Source of the DNA: Mangrovivirga halotolerans
GTDB taxonomy: Bacteria > Bacteroidota > Bacteroidia > Cytophagales > Cyclobacteriaceae
Length of the DNA stretch: 64,000 bases
NCBI RefSeq assembly: GCF_026241165.1
Contig: NZ_JAPFQN010000005.1
Span: forward strand, 641,821-705,820
Reading direction: 5' to 3'
In this document: one piece after another, positions 28,177 to 36,934 of the stretch
Layout of the letters: every line of letters starts with the position of its first letter
Numbering within the stretch: position 1 is the stretch's first letter
Translations under genes and position numbers: made by a program
The notes under the pieces: model-generated
The model's database searches: none
What the model saw: the letters and a program-made list of their open reading frames with translations, nothing else
Told to the model about the DNA's origin: nothing

Positions 28177-28853
28177 GTTTTAAAAAACTCCTTTTCTAAA
28201 AGGTCAGATTTACTATATGACATTTTATACCATTTATATCTGATCTCTTCTTTCTCAGTTTCAGATAGGTAAAAATCAACCTTTCTATTTTTTAGTTTTT
28301 GTATACAATCATACAATATTAAAGCACCACTAACTGATAAATTAAAACTTTCAGTGAATCCATACATAGGAATTTTAATACTGAAGTCAGCCATTTCTAT
28401 AGCCTGATCACTTAGTCCGTGTTTTTCATGCCCCAACAAAAATGCTGTCTTACCATCAGGCTCAAATTCATTTAATTCGTAGGCTCCTTCATGAGGAGAT
28501 GTAGCGCAAATTTTATATCCTTTTTCCTTTAAAGAAGTAATACAATATTTAATATTATTTGTATCGCTTTTATCGTAGCGATAGATATCCATCCATTTCG
28601 ACGCACCTTTTACAATGTTTCTGTTTACAGAAAATTTATTTTCCTGCTCTACAATATGCACATCTTGTAAACCGAGACATTCACATGTCCTTAAAACAGC
28701 ACTGGCATTTTGAGATTGATAAATATCTTCCAGAACTACAGTTAGGTAACGAGTGCGAAAGTCAAGAATCTCTTCGATTAATGACTTTCGCTTTTCTGTT
28801 ACAAAATTTGATAAATGATTTAAAAAATCTTTTCTGGAATTAAAATTATCCAT
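28173..28853 (-). CDS. trmH: tRNA (guanosine-18-2'-O)-methyltransferase-like TrmH
   Basis: A 226-residue SPOUT methylase close in length and sequence to TrmH (229 residues in E. coli), which methylates the ribose of G18 in the D loop. The three SpoU motifs are VVLEDIYQSQNASAVLRTCECLGL (near residue 36), AFLLGHEKHGLSD (near 135) and IPMYGFTESFNLSVSGALILYD (near 158). An N-terminal helical extension replaces the L30e domain seen in the paralogue at 1109-1864. It starts 5 bases after parC and overlaps the next gene by 4 bases. Confidence 0.88.
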   Translation of the reverse strand: MDNFNSRKDFLNHLSNFVTEKRKSLIEEILDFRTRYLTVVLEDIYQSQNASAVLRTCECLGLQDVHIVEQENKFSVNRNIVKGASKWMDIYRYDKSDTNNIKYCITSLKEKGYKICATSPHEGAYELNEFEPDGKTAFLLGHEKHGLSDQAIEMADFSIKIPMYGFTESFNLSVSGALILYDCIQKLKNRKVDFYLSETEKEEIRYKWYKMSYSKSDLLEKEFFKT

Positions 28854-28858
28854 TTATG

Positions 28859-31492
28859 TTAAAACAATCCTAGTTGTTCTTTATCATCATCACTGTCGAA
28901 ATCGATGGAATCACCCGATGTGTATACATCTCTATCCTTGTTTTTTTCGGTTGATTCCTCGTCCTCTTCTTTCGATTCTGCCTTTGGTTTTTCTTCTTTT
29001 GGAGTTATATCCTTAATATCCTTAACTGTTTGAAGAGGGAATTTATTACCTATAGCCTTCCATCCTTTAATATCTATCAGATCCTCCACCTTCAAATCTT
29101 CTTCGCTTCTACTTTTCCCGTCCTGATATTTCACATTAATCACAGGCTTAAAAGCTGTCGAAGCGAAAAGTAATTTTGACCCTCGTCCTTCGCTAATAAA
29201 TAAAAACTTCTTATCGAGAGTACTGGTTTCTATCAAAAACCTTTTAATATAAGTGGTTTTTGATCCACTATCATAATATACTGCAGATACAGGTCTCTCT
29301 GGATCAAACTTGGTAATTAACTTTACTTTTCCTGCCTCATAACGATTTGTCAATTCAAAATTTGTCAATTCGTATTCACCGGAATCATAAATCACAAGTA
29401 TTTTTTCATCTCCATTGAAATTCCCTAAATAATTCCCTTGTTCATCTCTATTTAACCTCCCGACAACATCATCATACCAAATATCTACACCACCTAACGT
29501 AGATACTCCTGCTTCCTTAAATTGAATTTTACGAACAGGGTATTTAGTCAGAATATTTCCTCCTGCACCCCGGCCTTTGATGTCGACTTCAGCAAAATCA
29601 AAATCAAATACCTTGATCCTGGCTTTGCATCCTGAAGTGAGATAAACAGTGACTTTTTCAGCTTCCCCATTTGGATTAGCAGTAAAATATAAAACTTTGC
29701 TGTTAGCATGCCCTTTAGTAAGGTCATATTCTCTGTCACGGGTTATGGCTAGTACCTGGAATCTTTTCACCATTGACCTACCTGATTTACCATCCAGATA
29801 AATCATATTGTAGACCATACGTTCGTCATTTTTCTTAAAAACACCTACATAGAGGATATCTTTTCCCACAAAAGTCTTATCAGCAATCTTGGTAACGAGC
29901 ATTTTACCATCCCTTCTGAATATAATGATGTCATCAATATCAGAACAATCAGTAATAAACTCATCCTTTTTAAGGGCTGTACCAATAAAGCCATCCTTCA
30001 AATTAGCATATAACTTCACGTTATTTGCAGCAACAACATGAGCTTGTATCGTTTCGAAAGTAGTGATCTCAGTTTTTCTTTCTTTACCCTTCCCATGCTT
30101 CTCCTTGATCCTTTTATAATATTCGATTGCATAATCGATTATATTTTCAAGGTTATATTCAACTTCGGCAAGCTCATCACTGTATTTCTTCATAAGCTCA
30201 TCAGCCTTGAAGGTATCGAACTTAGAAATACGTTTAATTTTGATCTCTGTAAGCCTGACAATGTCATCCTGAGTGATTTCACGATAAAAATCAGGCTTAT
30301 ATGGATCCAAACCTTTATCAATAGTCTCAAGTACTGCTTCCCAGGTCTCACATTCTTCTATATCTCTATAGATCCTGTTTTCAATAAAGATTTTCTCCAG
30401 AGAAGAGAAAAGTAGTTTTTCTTTTAATTCACCTTTTCTAATCTCAAGCTCTTGTCGAAGCAGGTCAACTGTCTGATCAGTATTATGCTTCAGAATATCT
30501 GTAACTCCAAGAAAATGTGGCTTATCCTTGATAATCACACAAGCATTAGGAGATATACTTGTTTCACAATCGGTAAAAGCATAAAGAGCATCAATCGTAA
30601 CATTTGGCGATTGTCCTGAAGCCAGCGAAATGAGGATTTCTACATCCTTTGCTGTGTTATCGGTTACCTGTTTGATCTTAATCTTGCCCTTATCATTCGC
30701 TTTAAGGATGCTATCAATTAATGAACTGGTTGTAGTACCAAAAGGAATGTCTTTTATAGCAATAGTCTTTTTATCAACCTCCTCAATTTTAGCTCTGACT
30801 TTTATTCTTCCACCCCTAAGCCCATCATTATACTCAGAAAAATCAGCTAGTCCCCCTGTTGGAAAATCCGGATAAACTTTCGGATTCTTTCCCTGCAGAA
30901 CCTTAATTGAAGCGTCAATTAACTCATTAAAGTTATGAGGCAATATTTTTGTGCTCAGACCAACTGCGATTCCTTCCACTCCCTGGGCCAAAAGCATAGG
31001 GAATTTAACAGGAAGTGTTACAGGTTCTTTCTTTCGCCCGTCATAGCTAAGCTGCCAATCTGTTACCTGTGGGTTAAATACAACATCAAGGGCAAATTTT
31101 GATAATCTGGCCTCTATATACCTTGGTGCTGCAGCAGAGTCTCCTGTCCTAATATCTCCCCAGTTACCCTGAGTTTCAATCAGGAGATCCTTTTGCCCCA
31201 TGTTAATAATTGCATCACCAATAGATGCATCACCATGGGGATGATATTGCATTGTCTGACCAATGATATTAGCAACTTTATTAAACCTTCCATCATCCAT
31301 TTCCTTCATGGAATGCATGATCCTTCTTTGTACAGGTTTAAAACCGTCGTCAATGGCTGGAACAGCTCTTTCAAGAATTACATAGGAAGCATAATCAAGA
31401 AACCAATTCTCATACATCCCTCCAACGGGAATAACATCATGAATTTCTTCTTCCTCGTTATTTGAATTATTTTGGTTATTATCTTCTGCCAT
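28859..31492 (-). CDS. parC: DNA topoisomerase IV subunit A
   Basis: An 877-residue type IIA topoisomerase A subunit. The catalytic tyrosine is Tyr125 (AAPRYIEARL), preceded by the quinolone-determining stretch HPHGDASIGDAI. FKPVQRRIMHSM begins the breakage-reunion domain. The N-terminus (HDVIPVGGMYENWFLDYASYVILERAVP) is that of the Bacteroidota ParC form rather than GyrA, and the C-terminal pinwheel is followed by an acidic tail (about 810-877, rich in Glu, Asp, Lys, Ser). It lies 5 bases after parE, which confirms the pair. It separates linked daughter chromosomes. Confidence 0.94.
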   Translation of the reverse strand: MAEDNNQNNSNNEEEEIHDVIPVGGMYENWFLDYASYVILERAVPAIDDGFKPVQRRIMHSMKEMDDGRFNKVANIIGQTMQYHPHGDASIGDAIINMGQKDLLIETQGNWGDIRTGDSAAAPRYIEARLSKFALDVVFNPQVTDWQLSYDGRKKEPVTLPVKFPMLLAQGVEGIAVGLSTKILPHNFNELIDASIKVLQGKNPKVYPDFPTGGLADFSEYNDGLRGGRIKVRAKIEEVDKKTIAIKDIPFGTTTSSLIDSILKANDKGKIKIKQVTDNTAKDVEILISLASGQSPNVTIDALYAFTDCETSISPNACVIIKDKPHFLGVTDILKHNTDQTVDLLRQELEIRKGELKEKLLFSSLEKIFIENRIYRDIEECETWEAVLETIDKGLDPYKPDFYREITQDDIVRLTEIKIKRISKFDTFKADELMKKYSDELAEVEYNLENIIDYAIEYYKRIKEKHGKGKERKTEITTFETIQAHVVAANNVKLYANLKDGFIGTALKKDEFITDCSDIDDIIIFRRDGKMLVTKIADKTFVGKDILYVGVFKKNDERMVYNMIYLDGKSGRSMVKRFQVLAITRDREYDLTKGHANSKVLYFTANPNGEAEKVTVYLTSGCKARIKVFDFDFAEVDIKGRGAGGNILTKYPVRKIQFKEAGVSTLGGVDIWYDDVVGRLNRDEQGNYLGNFNGDEKILVIYDSGEYELTNFELTNRYEAGKVKLITKFDPERPVSAVYYDSGSKTTYIKRFLIETSTLDKKFLFISEGRGSKLLFASTAFKPVINVKYQDGKSRSEEDLKVEDLIDIKGWKAIGNKFPLQTVKDIKDITPKEEKPKAESKEEDEESTEKNKDRDVYTSGDSIDFDSDDDKEQLGLF

Positions 31493-31497
31493 CTAAA

Positions 31498-33405
31498 TTA
31501 TGCTTTTTCAATTACACTTTCTTCAGTTTCCAATAAAGGCACTTTGCCTTCTTCTACTACATCCTTTTCTACCCGTAGCTTATCAATGATAAACTCTTGC
31601 CTTGCTGGTGTATTGGTACCCATATAAAAAGTCAGCAATTTGTTGATACTCGTTTCTTTATTAATAATGATAGGACTCAACCTTATTTCATCACCAATAA
31701 ACCCACCAAATTCTTCCGGGGAAATCTCACCTAATCCTTTAAACCTTGTTATCTCCGGCTTATTTCCAAGCTTAGCAATAGCTCCTCTCCGTTCCTCTTC
31801 AGAATAACAGTAGATAGTCTCTTTCTTATTTCTAACCCTGAATAATGGAGTTTCAAGTATGTAAACATGCCCGTTTCTTACCAGATCAGGAAAGAACTGA
31901 AGGAAGAAAGTCAATAAAAGTAATCGGATATGCATACCATCCACATCCGCATCAGTAGCAATAATTACTTTCCTGTATCTCAGTCCATCTAATCCATCTT
32001 CAATGTTCAGAGCATGTTGAAGAAGGTTTAATTCTTCATTTTCATAAACGATCTTCTTTGTTTTACCAAAGCAATTCAATGGCTTGCCCCTTAATGAAAA
32101 AACAGCTTGTGTTTGAACATCCCTTGATTTGGTAATCGAACCAGAGGCTGAATCACCCTCAGTAATGAAGATCATCGTCTCATCCTGCTTATTTCCTTTT
32201 TTATCATTAAAGTGATTTCGACAATCTCTTAGTTTTTTATTATGAAGATTAGCCTTTTTTGCACGGTCATTAGCTAACTTTTTAATTCCGGCTATATCCT
32301 TTCTTTCCCTTTCAGATTGTTGAATTCTTTTTTGCAGAGCTTCAGCTGTGTCGGGATGTTTGTGTAAATAATCATCAAGCACCCTTTTCACAAAGTCATT
32401 CACAAATGATCTCATTGTCGGCCCACCAGGTCCAACATGAGTACTTCCCAGTTTTGTTTTGGTTTGCGATTCGAATACAGGTTCCTGTACTCTAACAGCC
32501 ACTGCAGCAGCAATAGCTTGCCTTACATCTACTGCCTCGTAGTTTTTATTATAAAATTCACGAATAGTTTTTACAATAGCAGACCTGAATTCGGCAAGGT
32601 GAGTACCACCCTGAGTAGTAAACTGACCATTTACAAATGAATAGTATTCTTCACCATACTGATTAGCGTGAGTCATGGCAAACTCAATATCCTCACCTTT
32701 TAGATGAATAATAGGATATCTATTGGCTTCCTCGTCAGTTTTCTTATCAAGAAGATCGTATAGACCTTTTTCAGAATGATATTTAGTCCCGTTAAAATTT
32801 ATAGTTAATCCTGCATTCAGGTAACAATAATTCCAAATTTGATTTTCAAGAAATTCAGGGATAAACCGGTAGTTCTTAAAAATAGAGTTGTCCGGAGTAA
32901 ATCTGATGAAAGTTCCGTTTCTTTCTGAAGTTTTTTCAACAGGTTTATCCTCTTTCAGGTAACCTTGTTCAAAATAAGCCTCTTTCTTTTCACCTTCTCG
33001 ATAAGAAATAACTCTAAAATTAGAAGAAAGTGCATTAACAGCTTTGGTACCCACACCATTTAATCCCACGGATTTCTGGAAAGCACCTGAATCATACTTT
33101 CCACCGGTATTGATCTTTGAAACGCAATCGACTACCTTACCAAGAGGGATACCCCTACCATAATCACGTACTTCTACGTTATGATCGGTGATCTTGATGT
33201 GAATGGTTTTACCATTCCCCATCATGTGTTCATCGATTGAGTTATCTACAATTTCTTTTACTAAAACATATATACCGTCATCAAATGAAGAACCATCACC
33301 TAATTTACCAATATACATACCAGGTCTAAGCCTGATGTGCTCATTTGGTTCAAGCGATTTGATACTGTCCTCATTATAAACTACTTCACCTTTCGAATTT
33401 GCCAT
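31498..33405 (-). CDS. parE: DNA topoisomerase IV subunit B
   Basis: A 635-residue ATPase subunit of topoisomerase IV. The GHKL fold has [27 protein letters not shown] and [14 protein letters not shown]. The transducer follows, then the TOPRIM domain with EGDSASGS (about residue 415) and [10 protein letters not shown] (about 484-493), and the C-terminal [14 protein letters not shown]. It heads a run of ten minus-strand genes with very small gaps down to rplT. A TATTTTTG box at 33502-33509 (minus strand) is a possible promoter about 95 bases upstream of the ATG. Confidence 0.94.
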   Translation of the reverse strand: MANSKGEVVYNEDSIKSLEPNEHIRLRPGMYIGKLGDGSSFDDGIYVLVKEIVDNSIDEHMMGNGKTIHIKITDHNVEVRDYGRGIPLGKVVDCVSKINTGGKYDSGAFQKSVGLNGVGTKAVNALSSNFRVISYREGEKKEAYFEQGYLKEDKPVEKTSERNGTFIRFTPDNSIFKNYRFIPEFLENQIWNYCYLNAGLTINFNGTKYHSEKGLYDLLDKKTDEEANRYPIIHLKGEDIEFAMTHANQYGEEYYSFVNGQFTTQGGTHLAEFRSAIVKTIREFYNKNYEAVDVRQAIAAAVAVRVQEPVFESQTKTKLGSTHVGPGGPTMRSFVNDFVKRVLDDYLHKHPDTAEALQKRIQQSERERKDIAGIKKLANDRAKKANLHNKKLRDCRNHFNDKKGNKQDETMIFITEGDSASGSITKSRDVQTQAVFSLRGKPLNCFGKTKKIVYENEELNLLQHALNIEDGLDGLRYRKVIIATDADVDGMHIRLLLLTFFLQFFPDLVRNGHVYILETPLFRVRNKKETIYCYSEEERRGAIAKLGNKPEITRFKGLGEISPEEFGGFIGDEIRLSPIIINKETSINKLLTFYMGTNTPARQEFIIDKLRVEKDVVEEGKVPLLETEESVIEKA

Positions 33406-33557
33406 TATTGCTTGATTTCAGTTCTTATTCAATCCATAAATATATAAAAGGAAGTGGAATATTTATCAGGATATTAAAATTTAAAAATTACCAGCTCCAT
33501 ACAAAAATATTCAGCAAAACCAACATAAAACATTGGCTAACAAATATTTAAACTGTT

Positions 33558-34025
33558 TTACTTATTATATGGTTTCATCAAAGAATAGACCATAAATAAT
33601 ATTCCGAATATAATTACCGGGATTCCAAAATATAATAACATCTCACCATTAAAATCTCCTTTAATTGTAGGACTGTTTATAAATCCTACAAATACAACGA
33701 AAGAAATCAATAAAATATTAATCCCTATGGCGCTTAGGTACAGTGAACTTAAAAAGTTATTTCTTTTTTGAGTACTCCCTTTTAAAAAGCCAGATTTCAC
33801 ATCTATATTTTTGATAAACTGGGTAGCTGCCAAAAATATTCCTGATGCTACAATAAAAATCCCAAATACAGAATAAAAGAATTCATTTTTAGAAAGGAAA
33901 AATTTATTCAGATCTTCATATACACCGATCTCTACCATTCCTTCTAAACCGGCATAGGTATAAAAAAAAGTCACAAAAAATCCGGCAATTGAAAAAAACC
34001 AGAGTAAACGCAGTACTTTATCCAT
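33558..34025 (-). CDS. Four-span membrane protein of unknown function
   Basis: A 155-residue hydrophobic protein with four predicted spans (about residues 4-24, 45-67, 88-113 and 130-152), no signal peptide and no motif I recognise. I choose the ATG at 34025 (MDKVLRLLWF), not the frame opening at 34052. The latter's first nine codons coincide with a promoter-like TACCTTTG box on the minus strand. It is separated from parE by about 150 bases and is divergent from the hydroxylase gene. Confidence 0.68.
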   Translation of the reverse strand: MDKVLRLLWFFSIAGFFVTFFYTYAGLEGMVEIGVYEDLNKFFLSKNEFFYSVFGIFIVASGIFLAATQFIKNIDVKSGFLKGSTQKRNNFLSSLYLSAIGINILLISFVVFVGFINSPTIKGDFNGEMLLYFGIPVIIFGILFMVYSLMKPYNK

Positions 34026-34185
34026 CTTATTTATTTTTTGACAAAGGTACAAATATTCATCATTAGTGTGCCACCCAAAAAAGGTTGAATTAAAAGATTT
34101 AAACGTACCAGGTTTTGCCTCAGGTAATTTTGAAAATAAATAATATTTTTTTTATTAAATTTAAAGTTGAAAACCCAAACAAACG

Positions 34186-35427
34186 ATGGAACTATCCCCT
34201 GTAGTAATCGCTATACCGATATATTTCCTGCTGATAGGAATTGAAATGGTTATTCAGCACGTGAGGAAAATTAAATTATATCGAGTTGGTGATGCCTTAA
34301 CTAACATTAGCTGTGGAATCACTCAACAGACCACCAATCTTTTTCTGAAAGTTGGAGTATTATTTATATATCACTTCATATATGAAAATTTAAGGATTTT
34401 TACGATTGAACCGACATGGTATTCAATGATCATTCTTTTCATTGCGGCTGATTTTTGCTATTACTGGTCTCATCGCATGAGTCATGAAATTAATCTTTTT
34501 TGGGGCGGTCATGTAGTTCACCATCAAAGTGAAGATTACAATCTGTCTGTTGCTCTGAGGCAAGGCACTTTTCAAATATTATTTACCGCGCCGTTTTACT
34601 GGCCTCTAGCCATACTTGGTTTTGATGTTATAACATTCACCCTGGTTTCTGGTTTAGTAACAGTTTATCAATTCTGGATTCATACTGAGACAATCAATAA
34701 AATGGGTTGGTTTGAAAAGGTATTTAATACACCGAGTCACCATAGAGTCCATCATGGACGAAACCCAAAGTATATTGATAAGAATCACGCAGGGGTATTT
34801 ATTATTTGGGATAAAATGTTCGGTACATTTCAGGAAGAAGAGGAAAGACCTGTATACGGAGTCACTGTACCGACAAATTCATGGAACCCTGTTTGGGTAA
34901 ATTTGAAGCATTTTAAAGAAATGGCTGCGAACATGAAGGGAATGAAATTCAAGGACAAATTAAAGTTTACATTTAATAAACCTGGGTGGATGCCTTCATA
35001 TCTTGGTGGTACAAAAGGTATTCCAGAGGTAGATAAAAAAACCTATGTAAAATATGATACCCCGGCACCGGTAATAATAAATCTGTATGCGATATTTCAG
35101 TACATAATTGCATTGGTTGTCACTGCACTTTTTCTTTTTAATGAAGGGCAATTTTCTTTATTGGAAAAAATCATCATGAGTACTTTTATTATATGGAGTG
35201 TAGTGCATACTGGAATAATTCTCGAAAAAAAGAGATGGTTTTATATTCTTGAACCATTGCGAATTGTTTCCGGAATTGCCTTAAGCTATGTATTTCTTGC
35301 AAATATGAATCTAATGTCGGCAGGTTTTATAGCCACAATCTGCGTAGCTTTGATTAGCTTTGTATGGCTATTTAAAATAAGTAAAACACCTTATGAAAAG
35401 TCTGCACTCAGTAAATCTGCTGTCTAG
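34186..35427 (+). CDS. Fatty acid hydroxylase / sterol desaturase family membrane protein
   Basis: A 413-residue membrane protein of the diiron hydroxylase family. The histidine clusters are clear: HRMSHE near residue 105, HVVHHQSEDYN near 119, WIHTE near 165 and HHRVHHGRNP near 185. These ligate the two irons. Membrane spans lie before, between and after them, with three more spans in the C-terminal 130 residues. The family uses oxygen to hydroxylate or desaturate lipids. The long C-terminal membrane extension resembles alkylglycerol-monooxygenase-type members, but the substrate cannot be told. A TAATTTTG box at 34125-34132 may drive it. Its 3' end overlaps the lipoprotein gene by 35 bases. 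Confidence 0.88.
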   Translation: MELSPVVIAIPIYFLLIGIEMVIQHVRKIKLYRVGDALTNISCGITQQTTNLFLKVGVLFIYHFIYENLRIFTIEPTWYSMIILFIAADFCYYWSHRMSHEINLFWGGHVVHHQSEDYNLSVALRQGTFQILFTAPFYWPLAILGFDVITFTLVSGLVTVYQFWIHTETINKMGWFEKVFNTPSHHRVHHGRNPKYIDKNHAGVFIIWDKMFGTFQEEEERPVYGVTVPTNSWNPVWVNLKHFKEMAANMKGMKFKDKLKFTFNKPGWMPSYLGGTKGIPEVDKKTYVKYDTPAPVIINLYAIFQYIIALVVTALFLFNEGQFSLLEKIIMSTFIIWSVVHTGIILEKKRWFYILEPLRIVSGIALSYVFLANMNLMSAGFIATICVALISFVWLFKISKTPYEKSALSKSAV

Positions 35428-35803
35428 CAAGTTATTTATCTTAGTAGGATTGATTTCATTATTCATTTCAGCCTGTGGCTCTGATATAGATCTTCCAAAT
35501 TTCAATGAGGAAACCTGGATAAACGATATTAAAGGATGTTCAGGTGAAAGATTAGAGATGATTGATGAACTTGAATTAAATAAAGGAATGCTTATTGGTT
35601 TAACTACCCATGAATTAAAAAAAGCTCTTGGAAGTCCTGATAACATCGTTTTATATACCCGAAACCAAAAATACTATCATTACTATCTGAATGCAGGTAG
35701 CCAATGTCCCGATGTTTCTGAAGATGCAGAGGAAGGACAAAAGCTGATTATTAAAATGAGTGCTTTGGATAAAGTCAGTAATATTGAATTCCCTGTTAAT
35801 TAG
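35393..35803 (+). CDS. Small lipoprotein, possibly BamE/SmpA-like
   Basis: A 136-residue protein with a lipoprotein signal (LFILVGLISLFISAC, Cys28). The mature part holds MLIGLTTHELKKALGSPDNIVLYTRNQKYYHYYL, which resembles the small alpha-beta SmpA/BamE-type fold (short helix, LG-x-P turn, strands). This is weak and the function is unknown. The gene overlaps the 3' end of the hydroxylase gene by 35 bases and runs 8 bases into the convergent polyketide synthase gene, so it is boxed in on both sides. The signal peptide and clean lipobox argue that it is real. Confidence 0.72.
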   Translation: MKSLHSVNLLSSKLFILVGLISLFISACGSDIDLPNFNEETWINDIKGCSGERLEMIDELELNKGMLIGLTTHELKKALGSPDNIVLYTRNQKYYHYYLNAGSQCPDVSEDAEEGQKLIIKMSALDKVSNIEFPVN

Positions 35804-36863
35804 CCAAAATATTCATATTTGCAGCTTCCATGGTTAATCCCGGTCCAAAAGCAGCAGCAAAAGTCCTACCTGTTTTACCTTCAGAGATCATTTTTTTCAA
35901 TACATAAAAAATGGTAACAGAACTCATATTTCCATGCTTTTCCAAAGTATCGTATGAATGACTTAATTGTTGTAAGCTTATTCCAAATGCTTTCTGAACG
36001 GCTTCTAGAATTTTCCTACCCCCGGGATGTATGGCATAATTAGTTGTGGGATGTTTTTCAAAGCATACCGCAAATTTTTCAAGTTGTTCACCTAATAGTT
36101 GAGGAACATAGGATGATAACTTCATATTAAATCCTTCATCCCCAATTTCCCAGGCCATATCGTTCATACTTTCAGGTATTGTTTGAGTCTCATAACTATC
36201 AATTAATGCCAGTTTATGATTCTTTGAATTAGCTCCTTCTACAACAACCATTGCAGCCCCATCTGCAAAAAGGCTATTCGATAACAGATCATCATGTTTA
36301 ACAGAATTTTGAAAATGCAGACTGCACATTTCCACGTCAATGATCAGAACTTTTGAATCAGGCATACCTTTACAAATATCACTAGCCATTCTTAATGCAG
36401 AAATTCCTGCATAACATCCCATAAAATTAATTGACTGTCTGAATATAGAAGGATCAAGATTTAGGTGATATTGAATATCATAATCTAATCCAGGAGCATA
36501 CATTCCAGTACAGCTTACGGTAATTAGATGTGTAAATTGGACATTTTTAAACTTTGAATCGCGAACCTTTTTAAGTGATGGTATAAGCCATTCCAAAATA
36601 GACTTTCTGTAAAGATCCATCCTTGTTTTAGTAGAAGGAAAAATGATCCTGTCTCCTTCATCTGCAAAAAAATTGACAGACCTGCCACGGTAATAATCTT
36701 CAACCACACTTTGTCTGGTTTTAATTCCTGTAGCCCTGTAAAGTACATTAAATGCTCTTTGATTTCTTTCATCGAGGTTTAATGCTTTTCCCAGAACTTG
36801 TTTTAGTTGATTTTGCTCTATATTAAATGGAGCTTCGATAAGTTCTAATCCGGTAATGTACAT
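35796..36863 (-). CDS. Type III polyketide synthase (chalcone/stilbene synthase family)
   Basis: A 355-residue protein with the complete catalytic triad of type III polyketide synthases: Cys150 (NFMGCYAGISALRMA), His279 (YAIHPGGRKIL) and Asn312 (HGNMSSVTIFYVL). The C-terminal loop GPGLTMEAANM corresponds to the GFGPGLTxE signature. Such enzymes extend an acyl-CoA starter with malonyl-CoA without a carrier protein. Starter and product cannot be predicted. The frame can be read back to a TTG at 36878, but that codon belongs to the T run of an upstream terminator, so I use the ATG at 36863. No methyltransferase, prenyltransferase or oxidase that usually accompanies bacterial members lies directly next to it. 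Confidence 0.93.
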   Translation of the reverse strand: MYITGLELIEAPFNIEQNQLKQVLGKALNLDERNQRAFNVLYRATGIKTRQSVVEDYYRGRSVNFFADEGDRIIFPSTKTRMDLYRKSILEWLIPSLKKVRDSKFKNVQFTHLITVSCTGMYAPGLDYDIQYHLNLDPSIFRQSINFMGCYAGISALRMASDICKGMPDSKVLIIDVEMCSLHFQNSVKHDDLLSNSLFADGAAMVVVEGANSKNHKLALIDSYETQTIPESMNDMAWEIGDEGFNMKLSSYVPQLLGEQLEKFAVCFEKHPTTNYAIHPGGRKILEAVQKAFGISLQQLSHSYDTLEKHGNMSSVTIFYVLKKMISEGKTGRTFAAAFGPGLTMEAANMNILAN

Positions 36864-36876
36864 GATATTAATATAC

Positions 36877-36904
36877 AAAAAAGCCCGGTATTGTTTTACC
36901 GGGC
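36877..36904 (-). terminator. Terminator after the MFS gene, ending 13 bases before the polyketide synthase ATG
   Basis: On the minus strand GCCCGGTA and TACCGGGC pair perfectly around a six-base loop, followed by TTTTTT. It lies 31 bases after the MFS stop. A second copy of TTACCGG sits in the first codons of the polyketide synthase (36850-36856). Confidence 0.88.
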
Positions 36905-36934
36905 ATTATATTTTTTACTTATAATTTTAATGTT

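Noticed and set aside
28859..33405. gyrA/gyrB instead of parC/parE
   Set aside because: The adjacent B-A order, the ERAVPAIDDGFKPVQRR start of the A subunit and its acidic tail fit the Bacteroidota topoisomerase IV pair better.
36876..36878. TTG at 36878 as start of the polyketide synthase
   Set aside because: It is part of the T run of the upstream terminator; the ATG at 36863 fits the family start.
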